Assembly: GCA_025765615.1 (NCBI GenBank)
Contig: JAIVFJ010000042.1
Coordinates: 310,001 to 374,000 of the forward strand
Length of the DNA stretch: 64,000 bases
DNA from: Zopfochytrium polystomum
Lineage: Eukaryota > Chytridiomycota > Chytridiomycetes > Chytridiales > Chytridiaceae
Reading direction: 5' to 3'
The notes under the pieces are model-generated. The model was not told where the DNA came from, ran no database searches, and worked only from the letters and a program-made list of their open reading frames with translations. Position numbers and translations under genes: made by a program. Positions 32,900-43,717 of this stretch are shown here, in pieces. The first letter of the stretch is position 1. The number at the start of each line of letters is the position of its first letter.

Positions 32900-35880
32900 G
32901 TCAGAGGCCAAGTAGTGAGGTCAGTCGCTGGTGCTGAGACGTCAAGAGTGGTTTTGTGAGAATGTCTGCGATTTGGTCACTGGTTGGTATGTAGCGTACA
33001 GTGATCTCTCCAGTGGCTACGCCCTGTTGGAGGAAGTGAGCACGTATGTCAATGTGTTTTGTGCAAGCATGTGTGAGAGGGTTGAGCACTAGTGCGATTG
33101 CAGATTGATTGTCCTTGAGGATTGGTAGTGGCCGCTGTGCAGGGAGTTGCAACTCTGATAATACGGCTAAGAGTCATTGTGCTTCTTAGAAGGCTTTAGA
33201 GAGTGAGTAGTATTCTGCTTCTGTGAAGGATAGTGATACTCAATGTTGTTTGCGTGAGACCCAAGAGACAGCAGTGTCCATGAGGAAAAGGACATATCCA
33301 GTGCGCGATGTGCAGTCTCCAGGTTCGCCCCCATAGGATGCATCAGCGTATGCAGTTGGTTCAAGGGTATCGTTTGTGAAGAGCTGTGGCAGCTTGTGGC
33401 TTTGCCTGTAGAATAATCTGTAGTCCCAGGCGTCTCGGAGGTAACAAAGCAGGCGGCGGAGAGCATTGCAGTGGCACTGGCATGGCTTCAGTTGGAAATG
33501 GGAAAGCACATTTGTTGCAAATGCGATATCTGGTCGAGTTTGTCTTGCAAGATATTGAATTTTCATGAGTGTGGATCGATACCAGCTTGAGTCGCGCTTG
33601 CTGAGTTTGATTGACGTTTCGTCATGCATAAAGGTGATAGACGTTGGAGTTGATGCAATATCCAGGTCATCCCACATTTTCTCTTGAGTGAGAATTTTCC
33701 TGGTGTATTCGTCTAGGACCATCCAAATGCCTTTGGTGTTGCACTCGAGGTGGATGCAAATTACTTGGCTGACAGTGGTTTCCTCGAGAGACCTGCTGTA
33801 CTCAGCACAAAAAGCATCCTCAATTTTTGCAACGAGAGCTGGGGTGTTGGCCATGACATTAATGTCGTCGACAAAAACAAAAATGATTTCAAATGTTTGC
33901 TGCTGAGGGCTACTTGAAAGAAGAGGCAGGGTTCAGCAAGAGATTGGTTGAAGCGGAGTTTCTCGACAATGAACTTGCAAAGGGTCAGGAACCAGTTGCG
34001 TCCAGATTGATGAAGTCCATAGAGGCCCTTGAGGAGTTTGCAGAATAGTTTCTTTCCATCTGGAGTGAATTGCTTGTGGCTTTTTGGTGGATGCATGTAG
34101 ATGACTTCTTTGAGAAAATTGCACAGGTAGGCTGTGTTGACATCCATGCTGTGGTACTTGAGGTCAAAAGCAAGGCTGATTGCAATGAGCGTCAGATGAC
34201 CTGGATCTGGACAACAGGAGAAAAGGCGTTGGGTGTTTCCACATGTGACAAGACAGGCTTTCCATCCAGCCAAAAAGGCATAAACCCACTTGCAGAACAT
34301 TGCGCATTTGCCAGGAGGAAGAACTGCCCATTCCCAGACCTTGTGCTCGTCCATGAGAGAGTGAAGTTCCTCAAGCTCAGATGCAGTCCATTCTTTGTTG
34401 TAGTATGATGCGTGGGCTTCCTTGTGGGAATGTGGCACTGGTGGAAGTTGGGATTGGTGGATTAGTTCTTCAGGGAAGTGCTTTGGGAAGTGTGGTTCTG
34501 GTTTGGCTGATGCAAGGTAGAGTTGCAAGAGATGGTGAGTGATTGTTCAATTTAGAAGTAGCTTGTGAAGTCCACTTGGTACATCTTTGATGTTGACAAT
34601 GACAGATGGTGGAAGTGGTGATTCAATTACAGGTTTTGGTTCAGTGTTGATGGATGTTGCTATGTGGTCTGCCATTGGAGCTAGGCTTTCTTCAAGTTTG
34701 TCTTCATCTTCACCCTTGTCTTCATCTTCACCCAGGATAACAGCAAATGTGTCAGGTTTCCAACCATAGTCATCATCCTCATTGTCGTCTTCGTTATTCT
34801 TGGGGAAGAGTTGGGGTTGATCTAAGGTATTTGTTGATGATGATGGCAGCTGTCCCCCCCTGGAAGCCTGGCACAGTTGCTGGTGAGTACTAGAGGAGGG
34901 AGCACCATCAGGAGGAGAGTTGGATAATCAACAGAAAGAGTCAAGTGGTGGCTCGACAGGCTTGAAAGAAGGAGAGTTGTCAGTTTCAGGAAAATCTGTA
35001 AAATCATCAGAGAGAGAAGTTAAAGAAATCAGAATTAAGAGATTGAAGTTTAGTGTCGCTGTGGACAAGGCCAGGAAAGACATGTTCATGCAAGTTATAG
35101 TGGCGTGTCCGAAGAATGGTCCATGCAGCAAATTCGTTGATTTCTGTCAGTGTCTTGCCAGTGAACATGTCATCAGAAGAGTTTAGGTTGGACGACATTG
35201 CATGCGCATAGTGATGATCTGCTGCAGGAGAAACCAGTAGCTGGAAAATTTGGAGGAGTTGCTTGACAGTGCAGTGGTGACAAATAGTGACTTTAGGAGT
35301 TGTTTGATGCTGTACTTGATGGAAAAATGGTCCAGGATAGAAGATGCGTGTTGCACACAATGCTTATTGCAAGCTGATTGACGGACGAAAAATTCTGAAA
35401 TCAGAATAGCAGGTTGGCACCATTGAAGAGCCACTGTGTGCCAAATTTCAGGCTGAGAATCGACGTTTTGGTGGTGTTGTCCCTTGAGGAGTGTTGGAGA
35501 ACGAATGGAGAGCAATTTGTGTGCAGCTGGGGTGACTTGTCACACAAGAAAGGACAAAATGTTGGTTGGAGGTAGTGGATGTCCGACTTTTGGACCCTCC
35601 TTATCAAAATCGCTTGTAGTTAGGCATCGTAGCCAACGCGCTTATAACCAATTGAAAGAGCGGAAGCAGGCAAAAAGAGCTTTGTAAGGGCGTCCTGTGA
35701 TCGCTTCTCCCTGTCAAGGCAATGTCACGCAAAGTTGAGGAAGCGTTTTCGACTTCGGAGGCCAATCAAATTCTGGAGAGACAATGTAGAGAGCTGCGTT
35801 ACAGCTTGTTTGAAAGAGGAGAATCATGACTTTCAAATGCACTATCGCAAGCCCAGATTGAATGGTCAGTGTAAGAGAGG
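32900..35880 (-). mobile_element. Ty1/copia retrotransposon copy B, minus strand (RT-RNase H; gag-PR-IN deleted)
   Basis: From 35880 downward come a leader/LTR-like region that matches copy A (35875-35165), a very short gag-side remnant, the Pro/Ser-rich integrase-RT linker (35110-34670, also matching copy A), and RT and RNase H (34528-32901). The gag, protease and integrase core present in copy A (about 19350-17110) are absent here. Copies A and B therefore have complementary deletions. Confidence 0.8.
32901..34528 (-). pseudogene. copia reverse transcriptase / RNase H
   Basis: The minus-strand ORFs contain EWTASELEELHSLMDEHKVW, DLKYHSMDVNTAYLCNFLKE (block with the first catalytic Asp), KLLKGLYGLHQSGRNWF and a VDD-containing FVDDINVMAN across a frame junction near 33850. 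Then come RPDIAFATNVLSHF, AYADASYGGEPGDCTSRTGY (RNase H) and ILKDNQSAIALV...HIDIRAHF and DILTKPL. Two to three frame changes separate the pieces. All diagnostic copia RT/RNase H blocks survive, but an intact protein would not be made. Confidence 0.85.
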
Positions 35881-36660
35881 GGAGCATCTGTGAAAGATCG
35901 GAGGTTTGGGATAAGTCAGATTAGGCAACAGCCCATGTCAAGATTGAGAAGGGCAACAGTGGCTCAGTGAACGTCGGGGGGCTCAGCAGGAGATGGGTGA
36001 CGAGTGGCTCTTGCTTGTTGGCGTGAGGGGAGTTGTATTGTGTGGTGAAGCCAGATAATGCCTGCAACAAGTTTAATGCGGCTGAGGTAGTGGTCAATCC
36101 ATCTGGAAGAAGCCTTGGTGCGCAAAAGCCAGATGCCTGGGCAAGTGTCAGTGGAGTGCCGGCGACTACACGTGGTGCAGCGAGGTTGAGAGGGTTGTGA
36201 AGAGCTGATACAAGTTCTGTGGGATGATGGAGTGGGAGGGAGGGAAGAGTTGATGTTTGGAGAAGACAGTGGGTGAGAGGCTGTGGAACGAGGGTGAGAG
36301 GCCTGGGAATTTGGTGGAGGGGATCTGCGGGGCTTGGAGCGCTTGTCAGAGGGCTTGATGGACTTTGACTTCTCCCAAGAGATAGTGTCTTCGCAACGGG
36401 GGATCCAAATAAGTCGATGGGCGTCAAGAAGGAGCTGATGGAAAGCGGTGACAAGGGTTTTAAGGACAGAGGCAGCAGGGTTATCACGTGAGAATAAGGT
36501 GTCATAAAAGGATTGAGGGATGAAGCCACGAAGGAGGGAGGAAAAATTGATACAAGATTGATGATCAAAGAGAAATTCAGGGCGGGAGAGCCAGTAAATG
36601 GGATGGGCTTGGGGAGGAGAGCGACCATGAGGTGCAGGAGGAACAGAGGAGGAAAGAGTT

Positions 36661-39600
36661 TCAGCAAACGTGTTGCGAATCATGGCAATGGCGTCGGCAG
36701 CTGCAGGGCATTGCCAGACATGAGGATAGGTGGGTATGAGCAAGGTCAGCAGGGAGGAGGGGCACGTCCATTGGTTGAAAGCAGGGATTCGTGAAGGGAG
36801 CTGGATTCAAAGTGGAGTGGCGGGAGGTGAGGAGTGGGAAAGGTGTGGGTGTGAAAACGGTGGTGGGGGAAGGTGAGTTAACAAAGAAGATGGGCTGGGA
36901 GGGTCGAGTTGCAGTAGCAGTTGTGCGGCTGCTGATGGGGACTGTGTAGGTGGAGTGTGCAAGGGAAGTTGGATTGTAGGGAGAGATGTGCTTGCTGCAG
37001 GGGTAAGAGAATGGGGGGGAGCCAATGGGGCAGCCAAGGCATTGAACCAAGTGGAAATTGTGGGAGGAAGGGTGAAGGCGTTCAGGGAGCCTGGAGTAGT
37101 GATGAGAAAGGAGTTGGGGGTTTGGGAGTGTGTGAGTCCAGTTAACAATGCAGAAGAATTCCACTTGTGGTGGGGTCATCAGACGGAAAAAACTGCCACG
37201 AGCAAGGGGGGGATGGTGAAGGGGATCCAAAGAAGATGGGTAAAAGGGATTGTAAAGAGGACCATCAGGAGGGCTGTGGTAAAAGACTGGAGAGCCAAAG
37301 GTGGGAGCAGCAAAAATAAAGGTCTTAATGATGTGGTACACTTCACAGAGTTTGTCAGGGAGAGAGCTGTCTTTGTAAGAAGGACTGATGAGGCGGAGGT
37401 CAAAAAGTTGTTCAAAAAAGAAGACTGAGTGTGAATGGAGAGTGGGAAGCACTTTGAGAAAAATATACCAAGGAACTAATGAGTTGATGGAGTGAGCATG
37501 AACAGAAAATAGGGGTGGACCAGAGTATTGGAAGGATGTTTGTTGGTTAAAAAGGAGGGGAATGAGAGACTTGGTGAAGTGTTTTTTTGGCTGGGACAAG
37601 GGTAAGGGATGTGAGAAAACTGGAGCTCCAGAGGCCAGGTCAAGTTGGAGGCGGTGCATCATGATACGGCTTATGTGGCCAATGAGAGAGGGGGAGTTCA
37701 AGCGAGAGTTGAGGTCAACAATCATGTCAGAGCAGTATTCATTGTAAAAGTCAGGGAAGTTGTGGGTCATGGGGTGATGGAGAAGGGCATTGGGAAAAGA
37801 GGTGCAGTAGCCAACCAGGCGTTTGAAGGTTTTGCGACAGAGTGTGGTGAGGTTGTTGAGGAAAGTACAGGGGAGAATGGCAGTTTTCCACAGAAAGCGG
37901 ACACGTGGGAGGAGAACGTTACGGATGAGGTAAGAAGCAATTTTGTCACCCATCTTTTTGTGTTTGATAATGTCGAGAAAATTGGTGGTGGTGGAAAGGA
38001 TTTGCTGCCGTGCTGCTGAGCTCATACCGTCTGTTGTGAAGTAGTTGCCTAGGTGTCGAAAGGTGGTGTTTGGCGGGTGGATGGGAAGGACTGTGGTGCC
38101 CCAGTTGATGGTGGTAGGTGCTGATTGCGGGGTGTTGACGGTGGAGATGAAGATTTTCTTGGTGTTAGACTCGATGTCGTTATGTGACTGGTACTCAAAG
38201 AGGAGGTCAGCCTGAAGCTGCAGATCCTCCAGGGTGCTGGAGAGGGTGTTGGTGTCGTCGACAAGGGCAAAGCCAGTAACAGAGACAGGGGGTGGGGGGT
38301 TGAAGAATTGGACAGGGAAGTTACGAGGGGTGGGAACTGAGAAAATGAAACCGGTGGTACAGCGATCAAGAACGCAAAGAACAGGGTCCCAAAAGATACG
38401 CCAATCAAGGGGTCCCTCAAGGGAGCCTTGCTGAATCATAGTGCCAATGGGGAAGGAAGGGGATGGGCCAAAAGCTGTGATGACAGAGGAACAAAAACGA
38501 CATTGGGAATTGACACGCATGCGAACATAAGAAGAGGGGAGGTGAATACGTTCCCAGGAGGCAATGAGGCCAGCAACAGGGGCGCTGTCAAAAGCTTTCT
38601 TAATGTCGTTGAGGAGAAGGTATAAGGGCTGTTTAGTGGAATGGGCAAGGTCAAGGGCGTAGCGTACAAGGTGGAGAGGCGGGTCAGGAGAAGAGCCAGG
38701 TAGGGCAGAGAAGTTGCGACCAAGGAGTACATTGTGAGAAGAGAGGATGGAAGAGATACGAGAAAGACGGATGGATTGAACAACTTTGGCAGCAAGTTCG
38801 CAGAGGCTGATTGGACGGAGGTTAGTGATGTCACCACCCCACGCAGCTTTCTTGGGTATGGGGAAGATGGAGGAAGATGCCCAAGAGTCTGGGATGTCAA
38901 GGAAGAGAAAAGAGCGAATGATGAGGGAGGAGAAGAATGCAAGAGCATCAGGACCAGCTGCGAGGAGAAGCTCTCTGGAGATTTGGGAGGGGCCAGGGGC
39001 TTTGTTTGAGGCAAGAGATGTGAGAGTGTTTTTGACGTCGTTGGCAGAAGGGGGCAGCATAACCTTGGAGAAAAGATCTGGGGGGATGTGGGGACGGGGT
39101 TGCATCTCAGAGTGAAATGGAGAGGATGGTGGGAAGGGAGTGAGGGTACGAGGGCGAAACCAGTGTTCAACCTGTTGTTGGCAGATACCAGGGACAAGGT
39201 CAGGATCGTGGGTGATTGAGGGACCTTCGGCAGTAGTATAGCGAATGTGGTCGATGCTAGAGTTGCTGCGCGTGCGGTTGAGGATGTTGTTGAGGACAGT
39301 CTTTATCTTGCCAGAAGAGAAAAGGTCGTGTCTATGTGTGAGAGCTGTGGCAATGTCCTCCATTTTGTGCTTTTCTGCTGCCTGGCGTTGGGCACGGTAG
39401 ATGGCCTGGCGATGGCGGTTGAGGGCGGGGAGTAAAACATCACGATAGTCAGTTGTGTCCAAGAAGCGGGCTTTGTACTGAGAGTGGATGTGGGACAAGA
39501 AGGAGTAAGACTGATCTGCGCCCCACTCAGATGGGGTCAAAGGAATGGAAGGGAAGATGTTAGCCAGATCATGCGCAGGGTCTTTGGCAAGTGCCCACAG

Positions 39601-40766
39601 TTTCTCTACTTTCCAACGTGCAACAAGGAATGGTTTGGCACGGCAATCTATCTTTGGCGCTACTGAGGAGGTTCCCTTGTGAGGAAGGAACTTTTTGCCA
39701 AGCCGAAGCAGTAACTCGTGAAATGATGTGGAGAGTGTGTCAAGGTGGCTGACGAGGAGTGATGCACGTTCTGGGGAGGGGTATTGAAAGGGTAGGGATG
39801 GAGAATGGAGGAACTCAAGCTCGGAGGGGAGAAGAATGCTGTCCAAGGCTGCAAGGGCTGCTGAGAGGGGGGCAAGCTCAACTGAGACGGCTGAAGTGTA
39901 ATTGTCGAGTTGCTCCTCTGAAGCTTCCAGGGGTTTGATGACCTGCCGGCGCAGAGGGGAGAAGGGAAAAGTGTGGAAGGGGGAGGAAGCAAGAATTATG
40001 TTGAAGGGGAGGTGGTCTGAAGTGTCAGTGAGATGGGGCTCTTCAAGTGGAGAAGAAATGTTAGCTTCAGTGACGTAGTCAAGAGCAGGGGGTGAGAGCC
40101 AAATGCTGCCAAACGAGAGGAGTAGGAGCCAGCAGTGTGTGTTTAAGAGGGTAAGTCTGGGTGCAGGTGTCGAAAGGAATCAACAAAGCCTTTCAGGGAG
40201 AGGGTGGGGAGGAACCCATGGCGGGAAGTAGGTGTGGGGGCTCTGGTGGAGTGGTCAAGGGGGTCAGTGATGGCATTCCAGTCACCAAACCAGTAGGCTT
40301 GGTGGGGTGAGGTGGAGTCAGATGAGGCAAGAGAGTTGCACCATTTTTGCAAGTCAGGGAGTTCCTCAGATTGGGGGTCAGCAGGCCAGTAAATATTTCG
40401 CAGGAGGATGGAGCGTCGAGCAAAAGATAAGGTGAGGGCAATGGCACGAGTTCCAAAGTGCGAGACGTCAGTGATGTGTGGTGCCAGGGAAGATGAAATG
40501 ATGAAACCAACGCCAGCGTGACGGGAGGGGGTGGAGGATATGAAGAAACCTTTGTAATTCCTAGTGATGTGACGAATGGAGTGGGTGGCCTCTGTGTCAG
40601 AGCAGCCAGTTTCTTGAATGGCAAGGATGGTGGTTTTGGTGTGATCGAGCCAGTGGAAGATAGATGCAGCCTTGGTGGGGAAGGCACGACGGATGTTCCA
40701 AGTGGCAAAGCGAGGGAGGGGTGGTGGTGTTGGGGGTGGTGTGCTAGACACAGGGCTAGTTGACAT
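36661..40766 (-). pseudogene. LINE ORF2: APE endonuclease and reverse transcriptase, one frameshift
   Basis: The endonuclease part (40766-40143) has RFATWNIRRAFP, AIQETG (catalytic Glu), GVGFIISSSL, FGDWNAITDPLDHSTR and GFVDSFRHLHP. It stops at 40143; the next frame supplies IWLSPPALDYV and SDHLPFNIIL (the catalytic SDH) and runs without stop through the RT to 36661. RT blocks are SNKAPGPSQIS, NLRPISLCELAAKVVQ, LLNDIKKAFDSAPVAGLI, QQGSLEGPLDWRIFW and FALVDDTNTLSS (catalytic DD), followed by the thumb. A Cys/His motif (HVWQCPAAADA) continues past 36661 in another frame to about 35960. A single missing base near 40145 is the only break in the catalytic part. Confidence 0.88.
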
Positions 40767-40789
40767 AGTTGACTAAGGGGTGCAGGAAG

Positions 40790-40808
40790 TCCTGCTAATA
40801 ATGTCTCT

Positions 40809-40845
<37 letters not shown>

Positions 40846-42058
40846 GAGAAATAAGAGTGATATCAATAGCAAAGGGGCTTTCACAAAAAAAAGAATAAGA
40901 ATATTGGTCAGTTGAGGCAGTGTTCCTGGTTTTTGAGGCAGTTTTTGGGGCAGGTTTGGGGGCAGGTTTGGGGGCAGTTCTGTTGGGAGGAGTTGAAGAG
41001 GAACTGGAGCTTGAGTGTGTGGTGACAGCTGATCGAGCTGGGACAGTAGTAGTAGAAGAAGGTTCAGCGGAGGAACGGTCGTCAAGGTCCTCACCAATCG
41101 GGTCATTGTATTTCAACCATTCTTCAATTGTCCGGAGGCGAGAGCTTAGGAGCTGGGTGGTTGTGTCCACTGTGGTGAGGCGGCTGTCCAATTGTGCAGT
41201 GAGTGGCTCCAGTGTGGTGACTCGCTGATTTAGGTTGTGGATGGCGCCAGCATGGTTTTTGAGTGAAGTGTCCACGTTGGCTGCAGCAGCTGCAAGTCTC
41301 TGAATGTCGTGGTCCACCTTTGCTAAGCCGTGTTCCAGTGCTGCAGGGATTGGCTCAAGTTGGGAAAGCTGAGTGGTGAGTTTTTGGATGTCAGTGTGTA
41401 CTGTTGTCTGATGCTCTTTCAGCTCTGTGCGCAAGGAGGTCTGTTGTGCGAGAAGCTGTTGCTGGATGTTTTCAAGGACCTTCAAAATTGATTGCAGCTG
41501 TGGAGGAGGGACAGAAGGGGGAGCAGGCAGGACAGGTGGGGGAGTTGTGGTGTCAGGAGGGGCCTGAGCTGTCTGGCTGTTGTCGTTGGAATCTGCTGAA
41601 GTGGCTTGGTTAAGGAGGGAGCCAGAGGGGCGGCCAGTTTTGCAAGATTGAGAGGTATGGTTGGAGTTTCCACAACGGCGACAGCAGGGGAAGGGAGTGA
41701 AATCTTCCTTTTGGAGTGGGTGAAATGGGAGTGCACGGCCATTGAAGACAACTGATTGGTTAGTTTTTTGCAACATCAATGCGCGGGTTGTAAAAAGAAA
41801 ATGGGCAGATGACGAAAGGCCAGCAGTGCCCTTTGCTGAGTTGAAGAATCCTGGAATACAAACTGACGTGCACCCAAGCTCATATTGGATGGCCTCACGG
41901 TCATAGATACTTGTGGAGCGACGGATGTTATAAAGGTGGGGTGGAAGTGGGCGGCCCCGATACTTTCGTAAGAACACCCCACAATATCCAACGCGCGCTT
42001 CGCGACGGTTTTTCTGTTTCTTCCTTCCTTTCCTTTCTTTCTTCTTGTTCCACCCCAT
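40790..42058 (-). CDS. LINE ORF1 protein (nucleic-acid binding, CCHC, coiled coil)
   Basis: ORF1 begins MGWNKKKERKGRKKQKNRRE and carries a CX2CX4HX4C knuckle, CRRCGNSNHTSQSC, at about 41645-41690. A long heptad-patterned coiled coil (HTDIQKLTTQLSQLEPI ... RLTTVDTTTQLLSSRLRTI) follows, then Ser/Thr/Pro-rich sequence. Such proteins coat element RNA. The open frame runs through a 35-A tract (plus-strand T-run 40811-40845) read as poly-Lys and then overlaps the endonuclease ORF out of frame to 40193. The true stop is probably just after the A tract; its length decides the frame. Confidence 0.75.
40811..40845. repeat. Poly-T (minus-strand poly-A) tract inside the LINE
   Basis: About 35 consecutive T lie between LINE ORF1 and ORF2. 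Internal A-tracts of this length are unusual in LINE coding DNA. Confidence 0.8.
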
Positions 42059-43717
42059 CGCAACTCGACTTTAGCAAAAGCCCCCTCACCCATTGCAAAA
42101 AAAGAAAAGAAAAAAAGGGCGGCACGTACCGGTGATACTTCGAAGTAAAAGTAACTCGAAATTGGATCATCAATCGCAACGTTTCTGCCATGTGATGGGT
42201 TTTCTGCGCGCACACACAGGTTTGTGGGCGGGGGGGCTCGGCCGGGTGGGAAGTTTCCCCAGCGCAACTGAAGCAACACATACAGAACACGACACGCGAA
42301 GCAATTAAATATGACAAGAAAGCAAGAACAGGGAAAATTATGCTGAATGAAATCCGCCCACTTCTGTCCGTCGGCTTCGACCTTGGCTCCGTCTGTCCAG
42401 TCGAGGCGGGGCGAAGGCGGGGGCTTTTATCTCTCTCTTTCTTTCTCTCTCCAACGAGCGCGAAAATGCGGGGCACGTGAGCGTGGGTGTGTGTGTGCAA
42501 ATAAAGCATCTGCTCTTCACGGGCCGCCACACAGGCGGGCAGGCGGGTGTGGCAAGTGAAAAGCGGCGCAGCCACAACAGCAACAACAACGGCCGGGGGG
42601 GGGGTCGTGGACTGTCCAGCGAGGCTCGACGCCGACCCCCGCCGACACCGAATTCGACTGCCAAGCGGCAAGCGACGCAGGCGTGCCTGTGCCTGGGTAG
42701 GATGCCGATCGCGCGCGGCAGCCCACAGGGACGCTGAGAGAAAGCCAGACAAGGAGAGATATCTTCGAAGCGTGTGTGTGTGTTTGTGTTCTGTGTCTGG
42801 TTGGAAAAAAAGGAGAAAACGACAAAAAACAAGATTTTCGTCGACAAGGTCAGTGCAGAGACGAGATCGATCCGAACGCAGCCCCTCCGTCCCTCGCCCA
42901 GATCCATCCCATCCATCCAGCGATCGCCCTCCGCCCCGCATCCCTCCCTCCTTTTAGAGGCTCGCCGGCACCATGGACACATTGCTCAGATGGATCAGGC
43001 GACGTCTGGATCAGGTCGGATCAGGCCTGTGAGCGAAGTACGAAATTCTTGTGCCCAACCAACCGCCGAGAGACAAACGACTTGCCGTCGATCCATCCAT
43101 CCACCCACACAGCCGCCCTCCGACCCTCTCTCCCTGCAAGAGCACCGGACCACTCCAGACGCATCGATGCTCAGATGGATTCAACCATGAGGGCAACAAC
43201 TTCGATACAACAACAACACAGTGAGCGAGCAAACCTCTGTCCCTTGTTTGAAGTCAACGCCACTAACCAGCTGACTGTACCGCACCCCTTTCAACAAACA
43301 GCGTCCCCTCTCTTTGCAAGAATCAAGATTTCGTTTCTTGTTGACGAGGATCAAAAGCGGTAAGCAATCTTGGGGGCGGGGGGCCAATGTGATAATCAGC
43401 ACTCATCTTTAATTGTTTCATTTGCTCTCCTATAAACTCTTGAACACCCAACAGTCCCATCAAATGAATATCTCAGGCTCACTCCCCACAACTGCATCCC
43501 TATTTGCTCTTTTTCCCCCCTCGTTTTGTTGCACTAATCAGGTTCTGCAAACTGACTAGCCAACTCCTTCTAAACTAACACTGAGTGCTTCTGAAATCCC
43601 TCTTCCTCTATGAAAATCTCCCTTCAAAAACTCTTTCTCATACATTTCAAATTTCACCAAATCTAACATTCAAATCTTCTTTGCAGAGCCCATCACCAAT
43701 TGTGCTTTTGTAGGAGA
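42059..43717. other. Region upstream of the LINE and of the NLR gene; no gene recognised
   Basis: The first part may include the LINE 5' leader. GC-rich, CATC-rich DNA follows (42890-43110), then a drop to AT-rich sequence at about 43400. A candidate splice acceptor (TTCTTTGCAG, ending 43686) lies 31 bp before the NLR start codon and may end a 5'-UTR intron. ORFs of up to 337 codons on either strand have no protein-like character that I can support. Confidence 0.5.

Larger units (their letters stand above)
35930..42058 (-). mobile_element. LINE / non-LTR retrotransposon, nearly complete, minus strand
   Basis: The minus strand carries ORF1 (from ATG 42058), an apurinic-type endonuclease (from 40766), a long reverse transcriptase and a C-terminal His/Cys region ending near 35930. 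This is the usual two-ORF plan of APE-type LINEs. Only one frame break separates endonuclease and RT. The 3' end (about 35930) lies next to the truncated outer edge of copia copy B; no poly(A) tail or target duplication was recognised. Confidence 0.88.

Noticed and set aside
40193..40790. C-terminal 200 residues of the ORF1 frame
   Set aside because: They overlap the conserved endonuclease ORF out of frame and look like its shadow.
41928..42941. Minus-strand ORF of 337 codons upstream of LINE ORF1
   Set aside because: Low-complexity, partly overlapping ORF1 in another frame; at best LINE 5' leader.
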